Assembly: GCF_900169785.1 (NCBI RefSeq) | Contig: NZ_FWER01000003.1 | Coordinates: 62,001-126,000, forward strand | Reading direction: 5' to 3' | Source: Rhizobium sullae | GTDB taxonomy: Bacteria > Pseudomonadota > Alphaproteobacteria > Rhizobiales > Rhizobiaceae | Length of the DNA: 64,000 nucleotides | Shown here: positions 30,415 to 39,234 of the stretch, piece by piece | How the letters are laid out: each line of letters opens with the position of its first letter | How positions within the stretch are numbered: position 1 is the stretch's first letter | Translations under genes and position numbers: made by a program | Notes under the pieces: model-generated | The model's database searches: none | Seen by the model: only the letters and a program-made list of their open reading frames with translations | Told to the model about the DNA's origin: nothing

Positions 30415-31344
30415 ATGTTTTCGCAAACACAATGGCTTAAGACGCCGGAGGCAACGCTCGCCTTTCATCATGAGACAGCCGGCGGCGGCTCGCGTGGCGT
30501 GCTGTTGATCTCCCACGGACTTGCCGAACATTCGAAGCGCTACGCACGCTTCGCCAAGGCGATGGCTGCACGCGGCTATCATGTCTATGCCCACGACCAC
30601 CGCGGCCATGGCGAGACGGTGGCTAAGGGCGCACCGATCGGGCAGTTCGCCCCCCGCAATGGTGTGCAGCAAGTCCTCGCCGACATCGTGGCCATGCGGG
30701 ACTCTGCGGCAGAGCTCCACCCGAATCTCCCGGTGATCCTCTTCGGCCATTCCATGGGCGGCCTGATTGCGCTCAACGCTGCCGTGACCTATCCGGAGAA
30801 GTTCGACGCCGTTGCCGTGTGGAACTCGAATTTCGCGGTCGGTCTCGCAGGCCGCGCCGTGCAAGCCATCCTGCTTGTCGAAAAAGCCCTGAAGGGTTCC
30901 GACGTTCCGAGTGGCATGCTGCCTAAACTCACCTTCAGTGCCTGGGGCAAGTCCATCCCCGGCCATCGGACGGAATTCGATTGGCTCTCCCGCGATCCGG
31001 CCGAAGTCGACAAATATATCGCCGATCCGCTCTGCGGCTTCGATGCTTCCGTCTCGCTCTGGCTCGATATCTTCGAGCTCACCTTCCGCGCGCCGCAGAA
31101 GCGGCATCTCGACAGACTGCGAAAGGATCTGCCGATCCACCTCGTCGGCGGCGGAAAGGATCCGGCGACCGATGGCGGAAAAGCCGTGGCCTGGCTGTCA
31201 AACCATTTGAAACGGCATGGGTTCTCCCGTATCACGACCGAAATATATCAGGACAAACGGCACGAAACGCTGAACGAGATCGGCGCCGAAGCGGCGATTT
31301 CGGCCTTTGCCGATTGGTGCGATGAAGCAACCGCAAGGTCCTGA
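30415..31344 (+). CDS. Alpha/beta hydrolase (monoglyceride lipase/lysophospholipase L2-like)
   Basis: Hydrolase_4 family enzyme of 309 residues, started at ATG 30415 after the ribosome site GCGGGAGG. Blocks are LLISHGLAEHSKRYARFAKA, AHDHRGHGETV, and the nucleophile elbow FGHSMGGLIAL with the catalytic Ser. The acid residue probably lies in HLVGGGKDPATDGG and the His in KRHETLNEIG. No signal peptide is present, so it is cytoplasmic. It opens a same-strand run of four genes to 35201. The substrate is unknown. Confidence 0.85.
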   Translation: MFSQTQWLKTPEATLAFHHETAGGGSRGVLLISHGLAEHSKRYARFAKAMAARGYHVYAHDHRGHGETVAKGAPIGQFAPRNGVQQVLADIVAMRDSAAELHPNLPVILFGHSMGGLIALNAAVTYPEKFDAVAVWNSNFAVGLAGRAVQAILLVEKALKGSDVPSGMLPKLTFSAWGKSIPGHRTEFDWLSRDPAEVDKYIADPLCGFDASVSLWLDIFELTFRAPQKRHLDRLRKDLPIHLVGGGKDPATDGGKAVAWLSNHLKRHGFSRITTEIYQDKRHETLNEIGAEAAISAFADWCDEATARS

Positions 31345-31359
31345 TAAGAGGACCATGGA

Positions 31360-32313
31360 ATGAGCAGTGCCGCGATGATGAAGAATGCCACCTCCGACGT
31401 GACCATGGGCCTGCTGCTCATGTTCCTTTCGGTGCTCGTCTCGCCGGTGATCGACATTTTTTCCAAGCTTGCGATCACGACGATTCCGTCCGCGGAAATC
31501 ACCGCGGCGCGCTTTGCCGTGCAGGCGCTCTGCATGCTTCCGATCGTTCTCTGGCGGAAAAACCTGGCGGACTTGTCGTGGCGGCAGAGCCTCTTCCACG
31601 CGATCCGCGGCGCCATCATCACCATTTCGATGATCTCGTTCGTCACGACACTGAAATACATGGCGGTTGCAGACGCGATCGCGATCTTCTTCGTCGAACC
31701 CATCATTCTGACGATACTAAGCAGTATTTTTCTCGGCGAGACAATCGGCTGGCGCCGCTACGCCGCCTGCGGCGTCGGCTTCTTCGGTGCGATATTGATC
31801 ATCCAGCCAAGCTTCCAGGAGGTCGGCTACGTGGCGCTATTGCCGGTCGTCAGCGCAGTCTGCATCGCCATCTCCGCGATGATGAACAGGGCCCTGGCAC
31901 AACGCGAGGATCCCTGGGCGATGCAATTTCATATGGGCCTTTGGGGCCTTCTTTTCTGCGTCATTTTGCTCTTCATCGGGCATGGGAGCGGCTCGGATGT
32001 GTTTGATCCGGTGACGCCGGACATGACAGGTCTCGTCTGGCTCCTCGGCGTCGGCGTAACGGCCGCGATCGCCGGCATTCTGGGCGTCTATGCCTATCGC
32101 TCCGCACCCGCCTCGACCTTGGCGCCGCTGCAGTATTTCGAGATCGTCTCGGCGACGATCTTCGCTTGGCTGGTTTTTGGCGATTTTCCCGATGCCATGA
32201 AATGGCTCGGCATTCTCATCATCATCGCATCCGGACTTTACATCATCTGGCGCGAGCGCCGCTTTGCATCCAAGCCCGTATCCGATACATCTGAGGCGAC
32301 GCGGGCGCCGTGA
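31360..32313 (+). CDS. EamA/DMT-family transporter
   Basis: Inner-membrane transporter of 317 residues with about ten hydrophobic spans forming two EamA repeats: EITAARFAVQALCMLPIVLW in the first half, and GVGVTAAIAGILGVYAYRSA with LAPLQYFEIVSATIFAW in the second. It starts 15 bp after the hydrolase stop. Members export or import amino acids and other metabolites; the substrate here is unknown. A nearby ATG at 31355 lies in another frame and closes at once. Confidence 0.87.
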   Translation: MSSAAMMKNATSDVTMGLLLMFLSVLVSPVIDIFSKLAITTIPSAEITAARFAVQALCMLPIVLWRKNLADLSWRQSLFHAIRGAIITISMISFVTTLKYMAVADAIAIFFVEPIILTILSSIFLGETIGWRRYAACGVGFFGAILIIQPSFQEVGYVALLPVVSAVCIAISAMMNRALAQREDPWAMQFHMGLWGLLFCVILLFIGHGSGSDVFDPVTPDMTGLVWLLGVGVTAAIAGILGVYAYRSAPASTLAPLQYFEIVSATIFAWLVFGDFPDAMKWLGILIIIASGLYIIWRERRFASKPVSDTSEATRAP

Positions 32314-32331
32314 TCCGTTCTCGGGAGGAAC

Positions 32332-33546
32332 ATGACGGACAGAAGCAGGAAGCCGCCGCTTGACGGCATCAGGGTCATCGAGCTCGCCCGCGTTCTGGCA
32401 GGTCCCTGGGCCGGTCAGATGCTGGCCGATCTCGGCGCCGACGTCATCAAGGTCGAAAATCCGGATGGCGGCGATGATACGCGGCAATGGGGACCGCCCT
32501 TCGTCGAGGGTAAGGACGGCGAAAACCTTTCGGCCGCCTATTATCACTCCGCCAATCGCAACAAGCGCTCGGTCACGGCCGACCTGAAGACGGAGGAAGG
32601 CCGGTCGCTGGTGCGGCGCCTTGCAGCAACGGCCGATGTCCTGATCGAGAATTTCAAGCTCGGCGGCCTCGTCAAATACGGGCTCGACTACGAAAGCCTT
32701 CGCAAGATCAATCCGAAGCTCGTCTATTGCTCGATCACCGGCTTCGGCCAGTTCGGTCCCTATGCCGGCCTCGCGGGCTATGACTATATCGTCCAAGGCA
32801 TGTCCGGCTTCATGTCGATCACCGGCGAGCCGGATCGCCAGCCGATGAAAGCGGGCGTCGCTATCGCCGATATCTTCACCGGCATCTATGCCGCATCGGC
32901 AATCGAGGCCGCCCTCATCCATACCCTGAAGACCGGTGAAGGTCAGCTCGTCGATATGGCGCTGCTCGACGTTCAGTCCGCCGTGCTCGCCAATCAGAAC
33001 ATGAACTACCTGATTTCCGGCCGCGCGCCGACGCGGCTCGGCAATGCCCATCCGAATATCTCTCCCTATGAGGTCGTGCCGAGCGCCGACGGCTACCTGA
33101 TCCTCGCCGTCGGCAATGACAGCCAGTTCCGTCGCCTCTGTACGGTCCTCGGCCTCGATGGCATCGCCGGCGACGAACGCTTTTCGACCAACAGGGCCCG
33201 CGTCGCCAACCGCGATGAGGTGCGCCGCCTGGTATCGACCGAAACGCTGAAATGGCAGAAGGCCGATCTCTTGAAAGCCTGCGAAGAAACCGCAGTGCCG
33301 GCCGGCGCGATCAACACCATCGAAGAGATGTTCGCTGATCCGCAGATCGTCGCGCGCGGCCTGCGCATCGATCTGCCGGATGCGGCAGGAACCATGATCC
33401 CCGGCGTGAGGACGCCGGTCGTGCTCTCCGAAACGCCCCTGCGATACGAAAGGCCGAGCCCGCGGCTTGGCGAACATCAGGAAGAGGTTCTGGCCGAGCT
33501 CGAGGCATTGGAGCGCGCCGAACGGGAGAGGAAATCGGCACCATGA
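32332..33546 (+). CDS. CaiB/BaiF family CoA-transferase (family III)
   Basis: Family III CoA-transferase of 404 residues. Motifs are LDGIRVIELARVLAGPWAGQ, LADLGADVIKVENPDGGDDTR, NRNKRSVTADLKT, and VDMALLDVQSAVLANQN. The catalytic Asp of the family is expected near residue 170 (VAIADIFTGIYAA). GAGGAAC precedes the start. Its stop overlaps the next start (ATGA), tying it to the TPP enzyme. Substrates range over formyl, carnitine, succinyl and others and cannot be chosen here. Confidence 0.88.
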   Translation: MTDRSRKPPLDGIRVIELARVLAGPWAGQMLADLGADVIKVENPDGGDDTRQWGPPFVEGKDGENLSAAYYHSANRNKRSVTADLKTEEGRSLVRRLAATADVLIENFKLGGLVKYGLDYESLRKINPKLVYCSITGFGQFGPYAGLAGYDYIVQGMSGFMSITGEPDRQPMKAGVAIADIFTGIYAASAIEAALIHTLKTGEGQLVDMALLDVQSAVLANQNMNYLISGRAPTRLGNAHPNISPYEVVPSADGYLILAVGNDSQFRRLCTVLGLDGIAGDERFSTNRARVANRDEVRRLVSTETLKWQKADLLKACEETAVPAGAINTIEEMFADPQIVARGLRIDLPDAAGTMIPGVRTPVVLSETPLRYERPSPRLGEHQEEVLAELEALERAERERKSAP

Positions 33547-35201
33547 AGAAGACCGGCGGCGAGCTGATTGTCGAAGCGCTGAAGGCAAACGGGGTTAAGC
33601 GCCTTTCCTGTGTGCCCGGCGAAAGCTTTCTTGCCGTGCTGGACGCGCTTTATGACACCGATATCGAGGTGATCGTCTGCCGTCAGGAAGGCGGCGCCGC
33701 GATGATGGCCGATTGCTGGGGCAGGCTCACCGGCGAGCCCGGCATCTGCATGGTTACCCGCGGCCCTGGCGCGACGAATGCTTCGGCGGGCCTGCATATC
33801 GCCAGACAGGATTCGATCCCGATGATCCTCTTCATCGGCCAGGTCCAGCGCGATGCCCGCGAGCGCGAGGCCTTCCAGGAAGTGGAGTTCCGGCGCGCGC
33901 TGACAGAATATGCCAAATGGGTCGGCGAAATCGACGATGCGGCGCGCATTCCCGAATTCGTCACCCGCGCCTTTGCCGTTGCCACCTCTGGCAGGCCCGG
34001 GCCTGTCGTGCTGTCACTGCCCGAGGACATGTTGCGTGATGAAGTGGAAGCGCCGCGCGCAAAGCCTTATGCCCGCGTTCCGGCTCATCCCGGACGCCGT
34101 CAGGTCGACGATTTCTACATGCGGCTCCTGAAGGCCGAGCGTCCGATGGTCATTCTCGGCGGCACACGCTGGGATGCGGATGCCGTTGCCGATTTCCGCA
34201 TCTTTGCCGAGCGCTTCAAGCTGCCGGTCGGATGCTCCTTCCGCCGCCAGATGCTCTTCGACCACCTGCAGGCAGGCTATGCCGGCGATGTCGGCATCGG
34301 CATCAATCCGGCACTGGCGAAAGAGATCAAAGAGAGCGACCTGCTGATTTTGCTGGGCGGCCGGATGTCGGAAATGCCGTCGTCAGGCTATACGCTGATC
34401 GACGTCCCCTACCCGGCACAATCGCTCGTCCATATCTATCCCGACCCGTCCGAGCTCGGCCGCATCTACCGCCCGGATCTTGCGATCTGCGCATCGCCGC
34501 AGGACTTCGTCGCCGCCCTTGCCGATCTCGAAGCGCCTACCGAACCGCGCTGGGCCGAGCGGACGGAACGCATGCACCAAGCCTATCTTGACTGGTCGAA
34601 GCCGCCGCGGACAGGCCCCGGAGCCGTGCACATGGGGCCGATCATGGAATGGATCGAGGGCAACACGAAGGCCGACACGATCTTCACCAACGGTGCCGGC
34701 AACTATGCCACCTGGCTGCACCGCTTCCATCGCTTCCGGCAGTTCAATACGCAGGCAGCACCCACATCCGGCTCGATGGGTTACGGATTGCCCGCCGCCG
34801 TTGCCGCCAGGCGGCTTTTTCCGGAGCGCGAAGTCATCTGCTTTGCCGGTGACGGCTGCTTCCTGATGCACGGGCAGGAGTTCGCCACCGCAGTTCGCTA
34901 CAATCTTCCGATCATCGCCCTCGTCATCAACAACGGCATCTATGGCACGATCCGCATGCACCAGGAACGTGACTATCCCGGCCGTGTCAGCGGTACGGAT
35001 CTCACCAATCCGGATTTCGCGGCTCTTGCCCGTGCCTACGGCGGCCATGGCGAAACGGTGGAGAAAACCGAGGACTTCGCGCCCGCCTTCGAGCGCGCCC
35101 GCGCCAGCGGCAAGCCGTCGATCATCGAGGTGAAACTCGATCCGGAGGCGATCACACCGACGCGCACGCTCTCCGAAATCGCCCAAACAAAAAGCCGGTG
35201 A
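33543..35201 (+). CDS. Thiamine-pyrophosphate-dependent enzyme (acetolactate synthase-like)
   Basis: TPP enzyme of 552 residues with the three-domain layout of the POX/ALS family. The N-terminal domain has the catalytic Glu in CRQEGGAAMMADCWGRLTG. The middle domain has RPMVILGGTRWDADAV. The C-terminal TPP-binding motif is GDGCFLMHGQEFATAV followed by NNGIYGTI. The overlap with the CaiB gene recalls the frc-oxc (formyl-CoA transferase/oxalyl-CoA decarboxylase) pairing, but that activity is not shown. Other options are 2-hydroxyacyl-CoA lyase or an acetolactate-synthase-like carboligase. Confidence 0.87.
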   Translation: MKKTGGELIVEALKANGVKRLSCVPGESFLAVLDALYDTDIEVIVCRQEGGAAMMADCWGRLTGEPGICMVTRGPGATNASAGLHIARQDSIPMILFIGQVQRDAREREAFQEVEFRRALTEYAKWVGEIDDAARIPEFVTRAFAVATSGRPGPVVLSLPEDMLRDEVEAPRAKPYARVPAHPGRRQVDDFYMRLLKAERPMVILGGTRWDADAVADFRIFAERFKLPVGCSFRRQMLFDHLQAGYAGDVGIGINPALAKEIKESDLLILLGGRMSEMPSSGYTLIDVPYPAQSLVHIYPDPSELGRIYRPDLAICASPQDFVAALADLEAPTEPRWAERTERMHQAYLDWSKPPRTGPGAVHMGPIMEWIEGNTKADTIFTNGAGNYATWLHRFHRFRQFNTQAAPTSGSMGYGLPAAVAARRLFPEREVICFAGDGCFLMHGQEFATAVRYNLPIIALVINNGIYGTIRMHQERDYPGRVSGTDLTNPDFAALARAYGGHGETVEKTEDFAPAFERARASGKPSIIEVKLDPEAITPTRTLSEIAQTKSR

Positions 35202-35218
35202 GCGAACCCACCGGCTTT
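35191..35218. terminator. Terminator between the TPP-enzyme gene and ridA
   Basis: AAAGCCGGTG and CACCGGCTTT form a 10-bp stem with an 8-nt loop. On the minus strand it is followed by TTTGTTT and terminates ridA. On the plus strand it overlaps the last codons of the TPP gene and may also end that operon. Confidence 0.8.
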
Positions 35219-35241
35219 CGAAATTGGCAATGACGCCGATC

Positions 35242-35586
35242 TCAGTCGATTGCCGCCGTGACGATGAACTCGACCTTGTACTTCGGCGCTGCGAGCTTGG
35301 CTTCGCTGGTCGCGCGGGCTGGAGTGTTCGTCGGATCGACCCAGGCTTCCCAGGCAGCGTTCATTTCCGCAAAGTAGGAAATGTCGGAGAGATAGATCAG
35401 CGTCTGCAGGATCTTCGATTTGCTGGAACCTGCAGCGGCAAGCAGGCGATCGACTTCGGCAAGCGCCGACTTGCACTGATCGGTCACGCTCTCGCCTTCG
35501 CCGACTTGGCCTGCGAGATAGACGGTGTTGCCGTGGATGACCGCGCCGCTCATGCGGGCGCCGACGTCGATACGCTTGATGCTCAT
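35242..35586 (-). CDS. RidA/YjgF/UK114 family reactive-enamine deaminase
   Basis: Small cytoplasmic protein of 114 residues. RidA enzymes hydrolyse reactive enamine/imine intermediates from PLP enzymes. The family block NTVYLAGQVGEGES and the C-terminal TPARATSEAKLAAPKYKVE, with the conserved Arg that binds the substrate carboxylate, are intact. The gene stands between terminators and is followed upstream by the DUF442 gene on the same strand (55-bp gap). Confidence 0.9.
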   Translation of the reverse strand: MSIKRIDVGARMSGAVIHGNTVYLAGQVGEGESVTDQCKSALAEVDRLLAAAGSSKSKILQTLIYLSDISYFAEMNAAWEAWVDPTNTPARATSEAKLAAPKYKVEFIVTAAID

Positions 35587-35640
35587 GATGCTCTCCTAAG
35601 TTTTATGAAATAAAGGCGCGGTGGAGGCCGCGCCGGAAGA

Positions 35641-35979
35641 TCAGCCGCGAATATGATGGGTCTTCTGATAGATTGCGGTGGAGCGCGCGCCGGAACGGCA
35701 ATAGCCGAGCATCGGGCGCGGAAATTCGTCGAGCGCGTCGACCATGCCCTGCACGGCTTCCTCCGTCACGCCCATCGGGCCGACGGGCACATGCGCGATG
35801 TCGAGGCCAAGTTCCTTGGCGCGGGCTTCGATCACGGAAAACGGCGTCTGGTCCGGGCTTTCCTGATCCGGGCGATGGCAGACGATCGACTTGAAGCCCA
35901 TCGCCTTGATCTGATCGAGATCCTCCAGCGTGATCTGGCCGGATACCGAATATTCGTCGTCGATCTGGCGGATGTCCAT
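35641..35979 (-). CDS. TIGR01244/DUF442 family phosphatase-like (beta-lactamase-hydrolase-like) protein
   Basis: Protein of 112 residues from ATG 35979. It resembles the N-terminal DUF442 domain linked to sulfide-oxidising or Blh proteins. The fold is that of a dual-specificity phosphatase. The active-site loop is GYCRSGARSTAIYQ, a CX5R signature (C-R-S-G-A-R-S), with the general-acid loop probably in the preceding VGPMGVTEE part. An open reading extends upstream through the epimerase-like gene, but the conserved start is MDIRQIDDEYSVSGQ. The cellular substrate is unknown. Confidence 0.82.
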   Translation of the reverse strand: MDIRQIDDEYSVSGQITLEDLDQIKAMGFKSIVCHRPDQESPDQTPFSVIEARAKELGLDIAHVPVGPMGVTEEAVQGMVDALDEFPRPMLGYCRSGARSTAIYQKTHHIRG

Positions 35980-36050
35980 CGCACGTTCCTCCTGAGAATG
36001 AATGGCAGAAGCTCTACGATGCGAGACCGGAAGCGTCAATAACTGTTCGC

Positions 36051-36890
36051 CTAGAGGAAGGCGAAGCGAAGCGCATAGGTGCGGCTCTCGCCCGGCTGCA
36101 GCATGTTGAACTCGCCGCCCGCCTGAAGCTCGCTGCGCGAGACCCAACGATGCGAGACCGGTTCGATGCCGAAAACGTCCGCCGGCGTCTTCTGGTTCCG
36201 CCAGACCTGTAGATGCGGCAGCGTATCTGCGTGGAAACGCACGCACAGCGTCTTGCCGCCCGCTGCTTTCATCGGCCCGAGCCGGACTTCGGCAAAACCA
36301 TCCTCGGCGGCCAAAGCCTCGACGCAAAAGAGGCCGCCAAGCTCTTCTCCGAAGCTCCACGGAAAACCCCCGCCTTCGAACATGGCCCCTTCCAGCCGCG
36401 TACCGGCATCGAGCCATTTGCCGCCGGTATTTATGTGGTACATCAGGAAGGTCGGTACCACTTGGCCGCTGGTGTTGACGACGGTGTCGTCCAGCAAAAC
36501 TTCCCCCGTCGCGCCGTCGATGCGCCAAAGCCGTTCGATCCGCTGCGGCAATCCTTCGACGGTGACGATATCGATGTCGGCGCGGCACTCGGCATTGCCG
36601 TTCTCGAATTTGGTCCAGAGAACCTTGGCGGGATGACCGGACGCCGAACCATGAAGCGGGTAGACCTTTCCATCCGTGCGCGCCGGGATCGGCTCGCGAT
36701 GGCGGATGTGGTCCGGACCGCAGGTGAAGAGAAAACCTTCGAGCGAGTGGTCGATACGCGGATCGCCGTCGTCCGGGATGGCGCGCTTCGGCGCGATATC
36801 GACACCGTCGACGATGCATCCGCCGATATCCATCACCGATGTTTCGTCCAGCATCAGGCGCGGTCCCTTGGCGGCGGCAAACTCGATCAT
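36051..36890 (-). CDS. Aldose-1-epimerase-like protein (DUF4432 type)
   Basis: Protein of 279 residues with a beta-rich sequence. It has a galactose-mutarotase-like pattern: PIPARTDGKVYPLHGSASG carries the His typical of the family, MYHINTGGKWLD follows, and the C-terminus reads GIEPVSHRW and MLQPGESRTYALRFAFL, as in DUF4432/aldose epimerases. No transporter or sugar kinase gene adjoins. The class is fairly clear, the substrate is not. Confidence 0.7.
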   Translation of the reverse strand: MIEFAAAKGPRLMLDETSVMDIGGCIVDGVDIAPKRAIPDDGDPRIDHSLEGFLFTCGPDHIRHREPIPARTDGKVYPLHGSASGHPAKVLWTKFENGNAECRADIDIVTVEGLPQRIERLWRIDGATGEVLLDDTVVNTSGQVVPTFLMYHINTGGKWLDAGTRLEGAMFEGGGFPWSFGEELGGLFCVEALAAEDGFAEVRLGPMKAAGGKTLCVRFHADTLPHLQVWRNQKTPADVFGIEPVSHRWVSRSELQAGGEFNMLQPGESRTYALRFAFL

Positions 36891-37134
36891 TGCATTCCTC
36901 CAGATCTTTAGGCTGCCGTAGGGTTAGGACCCGTCCGCACATTCGTCAATCGCGGCAAGCCCGTTGCGCACAACCGGCAATGCATGCCGGAACCCGCTTG
37001 CCAAACCAAGCGTTTTGTCCCAGGCAGGAAACGCAATAATTTTCATCTTTTGTTTAGTACGAATTCATAAATTCCACATTAGCGTCAAGATTCGCAGGTG
37101 TGTGTCGGCCAAGTCACTGTTTGAGGTGTAAGAC

Positions 37135-38508
37135 GTGAAGCGCTTTCTAAAATCGGGGATGTCCCTTGCCGCGGCCGTGCTGGCCCTTGCGGCCGCCACA
37201 CCGGGTGCCGATGCGCAGCAATACGGCCGCCGCCAGCGCGATGTCGTGATGGTGACCCCCGACGGGGCGATAATCGACTACATTCCGCCGGGTGCCGACG
37301 TCTATTATTCGCGGGATCGCAACGGCAAGCGGGTCCTGCTCGATGGCTACGGCAACGTCGTCGCGACCGAAATGCGCGGCAGCGGCTATTATCCGCCACC
37401 GCCTGTCCGCGAAACCTATAACAACGATCCCTATTATCCAGATAGCGGCAGCACACGTTACGTGGAACGCGGCGCCGTGACGGGCTCCATCCCGCGCGAT
37501 GCGGAAATCCAGCGCGAGCCGCTTTACGACCAGCCTTATCCGGATGCCAACGGAGAAAGCTATCCGCAGAACGAGGACTATGCGTCGATCGAACCGGATC
37601 AGCCGTTCCCGGGCGACATGCAGCCGAAGCCGCCCTCAGAACCCGTCATCACGCTCAAGGGAAAATCGAAGCCTGAAATCGTCGCCATTCAGGTCTTCCT
37701 TGACCGCGCGGGCGTTTCTCCGGGCGTCATCGATGGCCACATGGGCTCCAACGTCACCAAGGCGATATATGCCTATGAGCAGATGACCGGCGAAAAGCTT
37801 GACCCCAACAATACCGAAGCGATCCTCGAGCAGCTTCGCCTGTCGGGCGGGCTACCCGTCACCAGCTACACGATCACGCCCGCAGATGCCGCCGGGCCTT
37901 ATGTCGCCGCGATTCCGGAAGACTATTCGCAGAAGGCGCTTCTGCCGTCGATGGCCTACACCTCGACGACCGAAATGCTTGCCGAGCGCTTCCACATGGA
38001 CGAAGCCTTCCTCAAGGAAATGAACCCCGGCGCCGATTTCACCGTTCCCGGCACGATCATCAAGGTCGTCAACCCTGGGCAAGCCAAGACCGGCGCCGTC
38101 GCCAGGATTCTCGCGGACAAGGCCAAGAAGCAGGTCTTCGCCTATGATGCTGCCGGCAATCTCGTCGCCGCCTATCCCGCCTCCATCGGCTCCAACGATA
38201 CCCCTTCGCCCTCCGGCGTTGTCAACGTCGAACGCGTTGCCCTGAACCCCGGCTATACCTACAACCCGAAGATCAATTTCCAGCAGGGCGCAAACGACCG
38301 GATCCTGAATATCCCGCCCGGCCCGAACGGTCCTGTCGGAACGGTCTGGATCGCCCTTTCGAGGCCGACCTACGGCATTCACGGCACGCCGGAACCGTCG
38401 AAGATCGGCCGCACCCAGAGCCACGGCTGCATCCGCCTGGCGAACTGGGACGCAACGGAGCTCGCCAAGATGGTGAAGCCCGGCGTGACGGTCGAATTCG
38501 TCGACTAA
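37135..38508 (+). CDS. L,D-transpeptidase (YkuD) with peptidoglycan-binding domain
   Basis: Exported enzyme of 457 residues with a GTG start (GTGAAGCGCTTT) and signal peptide (SLAAAVLALAAATPGADAQ). After a Tyr/Pro-rich N-terminal region comes a PG_binding-like segment (residues about 180-235, IQVFLDRAGVSPGVIDG). The C-terminal YkuD domain has GIHGTPEPSKIGRTQSHGCIR, with the catalytic SHGC Cys and preceding His. Such enzymes make 3-3 cross-links or attach proteins to peptidoglycan in Rhizobiales. Confidence 0.93.
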   Translation: MKRFLKSGMSLAAAVLALAAATPGADAQQYGRRQRDVVMVTPDGAIIDYIPPGADVYYSRDRNGKRVLLDGYGNVVATEMRGSGYYPPPPVRETYNNDPYYPDSGSTRYVERGAVTGSIPRDAEIQREPLYDQPYPDANGESYPQNEDYASIEPDQPFPGDMQPKPPSEPVITLKGKSKPEIVAIQVFLDRAGVSPGVIDGHMGSNVTKAIYAYEQMTGEKLDPNNTEAILEQLRLSGGLPVTSYTITPADAAGPYVAAIPEDYSQKALLPSMAYTSTTEMLAERFHMDEAFLKEMNPGADFTVPGTIIKVVNPGQAKTGAVARILADKAKKQVFAYDAAGNLVAAYPASIGSNDTPSPSGVVNVERVALNPGYTYNPKINFQQGANDRILNIPPGPNGPVGTVWIALSRPTYGIHGTPEPSKIGRTQSHGCIRLANWDATELAKMVKPGVTVEFVD

Positions 38509-38567
38509 GCCGAAAAGCCCAAGGCACGCAGGAACCATAGGCCAGGCGCAATGAATTTGGTGGGTCG

Positions 38568-39032
38568 TCAGGATTTTCGCGACAGTGCCGCCAGCAAGTC
38601 CGCCAACTGATTGGCGCGAACATCGTCCAGCTTCGCGCCTAGATGGCGTTGAAGCGCCGAGGCATAGACGGTCCACATGCGCGCTTGCATGGCGCGCCCC
38701 GCCTCCGTCACAGTGACCCACCGGCCGCGGCCGTCCTCGTGGAATATCTCGCGCTGAACAAACCCTTCCTTCTCCATTCGGTCGATAAGGCGTGAGAGAT
38801 TGTGTTGCGCCAGCAGCGTGCGCTGCTCGATCTCATACGGCCGCAATTTGCCATCCTTGGCACGCGTCAACTCTAACAGCACGTCATACCAGCCGAGCGG
38901 CGGAAAGCCCGCCGCCTTCAAGTCCTGCTCGATCGCCATCAAGACGAGCCGTTGAGCACGCATGAGACGCACCCACGCGCGTGTGATGGACGGTGAAGGT
39001 TGATCGGCTGTGACGTTTGGGCAATCGAACAT
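38568..39032 (-). CDS. MarR-family transcriptional regulator
   Basis: Winged-helix regulator of 154 residues. Its blocks are GWYDVLLELTRAKDGKLRPYEI, LLAQHNLSRLIDRMEKEGF (recognition helix) and RGRWVTVTEAGRAM (wing). I use ATG 39032 (MFDCPNVTADQ) since the longer frame to 39113 would translate the operators. No Shine-Dalgarno sequence is visible, because operator 1 abuts the start, so translation may be leaderless or the start slightly downstream. It is divergent from the GST gene and almost surely controls it and itself through the two palindromes. Confidence 0.85.
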   Translation of the reverse strand: MFDCPNVTADQPSPSITRAWVRLMRAQRLVLMAIEQDLKAAGFPPLGWYDVLLELTRAKDGKLRPYEIEQRTLLAQHNLSRLIDRMEKEGFVQREIFHEDGRGRWVTVTEAGRAMQARMWTVYASALQRHLGAKLDDVRANQLADLLAALSRKS

Positions 39033-39050
39033 AGATGCAATTACATCTAT
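39031..39050. promoter_or_regulatory. MarR operator 1 (imperfect palindrome)
   Basis: ATAGATG-CAATTA-CATCTAT is a 20-bp dyad with perfect 7-bp arms. It touches the MarR start codon. The same arms recur in operator 2, with centres 45 bp apart. Confidence 0.8.
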
Positions 39051-39072
39051 ATTGACCCACAAGGCAAGCTCC

Positions 39073-39098
39073 AATATAGATGCATATGCATCTATATT
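39073..39098. promoter_or_regulatory. MarR operator 2 (perfect 26-bp palindrome)
   Basis: The arm AATATAGATGCAT is followed directly by its exact reverse complement, 26 bp in total. It lies 14 bp upstream of the start of the probable DoxX remnant and between the divergent MarR and GST genes. The MarR dimer is the obvious candidate binder. Confidence 0.85.
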
Positions 39099-39111
39099 GA
39101 CGGAGACCTCC

Positions 39112-39219
39112 ATGACCCAGAACCGCCTGACAGGCTATGGCGCGGCATTGCTGCGGCTCAGCTCGGCGACGGCCTTTTGGCGCTATGCCCTTCACGCCCC
39201 ATCCGTTGATTCCGATTAA
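39112..39219 (+). pseudogene. Probable remnant of a DoxX-family gene (35-codon ORF)
   Basis: The ORF starts right after operator 2 with MTQNRLTGYGAALLRLS, which looks like the first residues of DoxX-type membrane proteins, then runs into AFWRYALHAPSVDSD and stops. If the frame is shifted after LRLS, the DNA reads LGDGLLALC, closer to the hydrophobic DoxX continuation. Most of the gene would thus be deleted, leaving the promoter and start attached to gst. The call rests on a short match and could be wrong; the alternative is a leader peptide. Confidence 0.35.
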
Positions 39220-39234
39220 TCAGGAGCTTTCATC

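Noticed and set aside
31837..33588. Long open frame (583 codons) on the - strand opposite the EamA and CoA-transferase genes
   Set aside because: Antisense shadow. The translation is rich in Arg, Gly, Asp and Glu without motifs, and the + strand genes are well supported.
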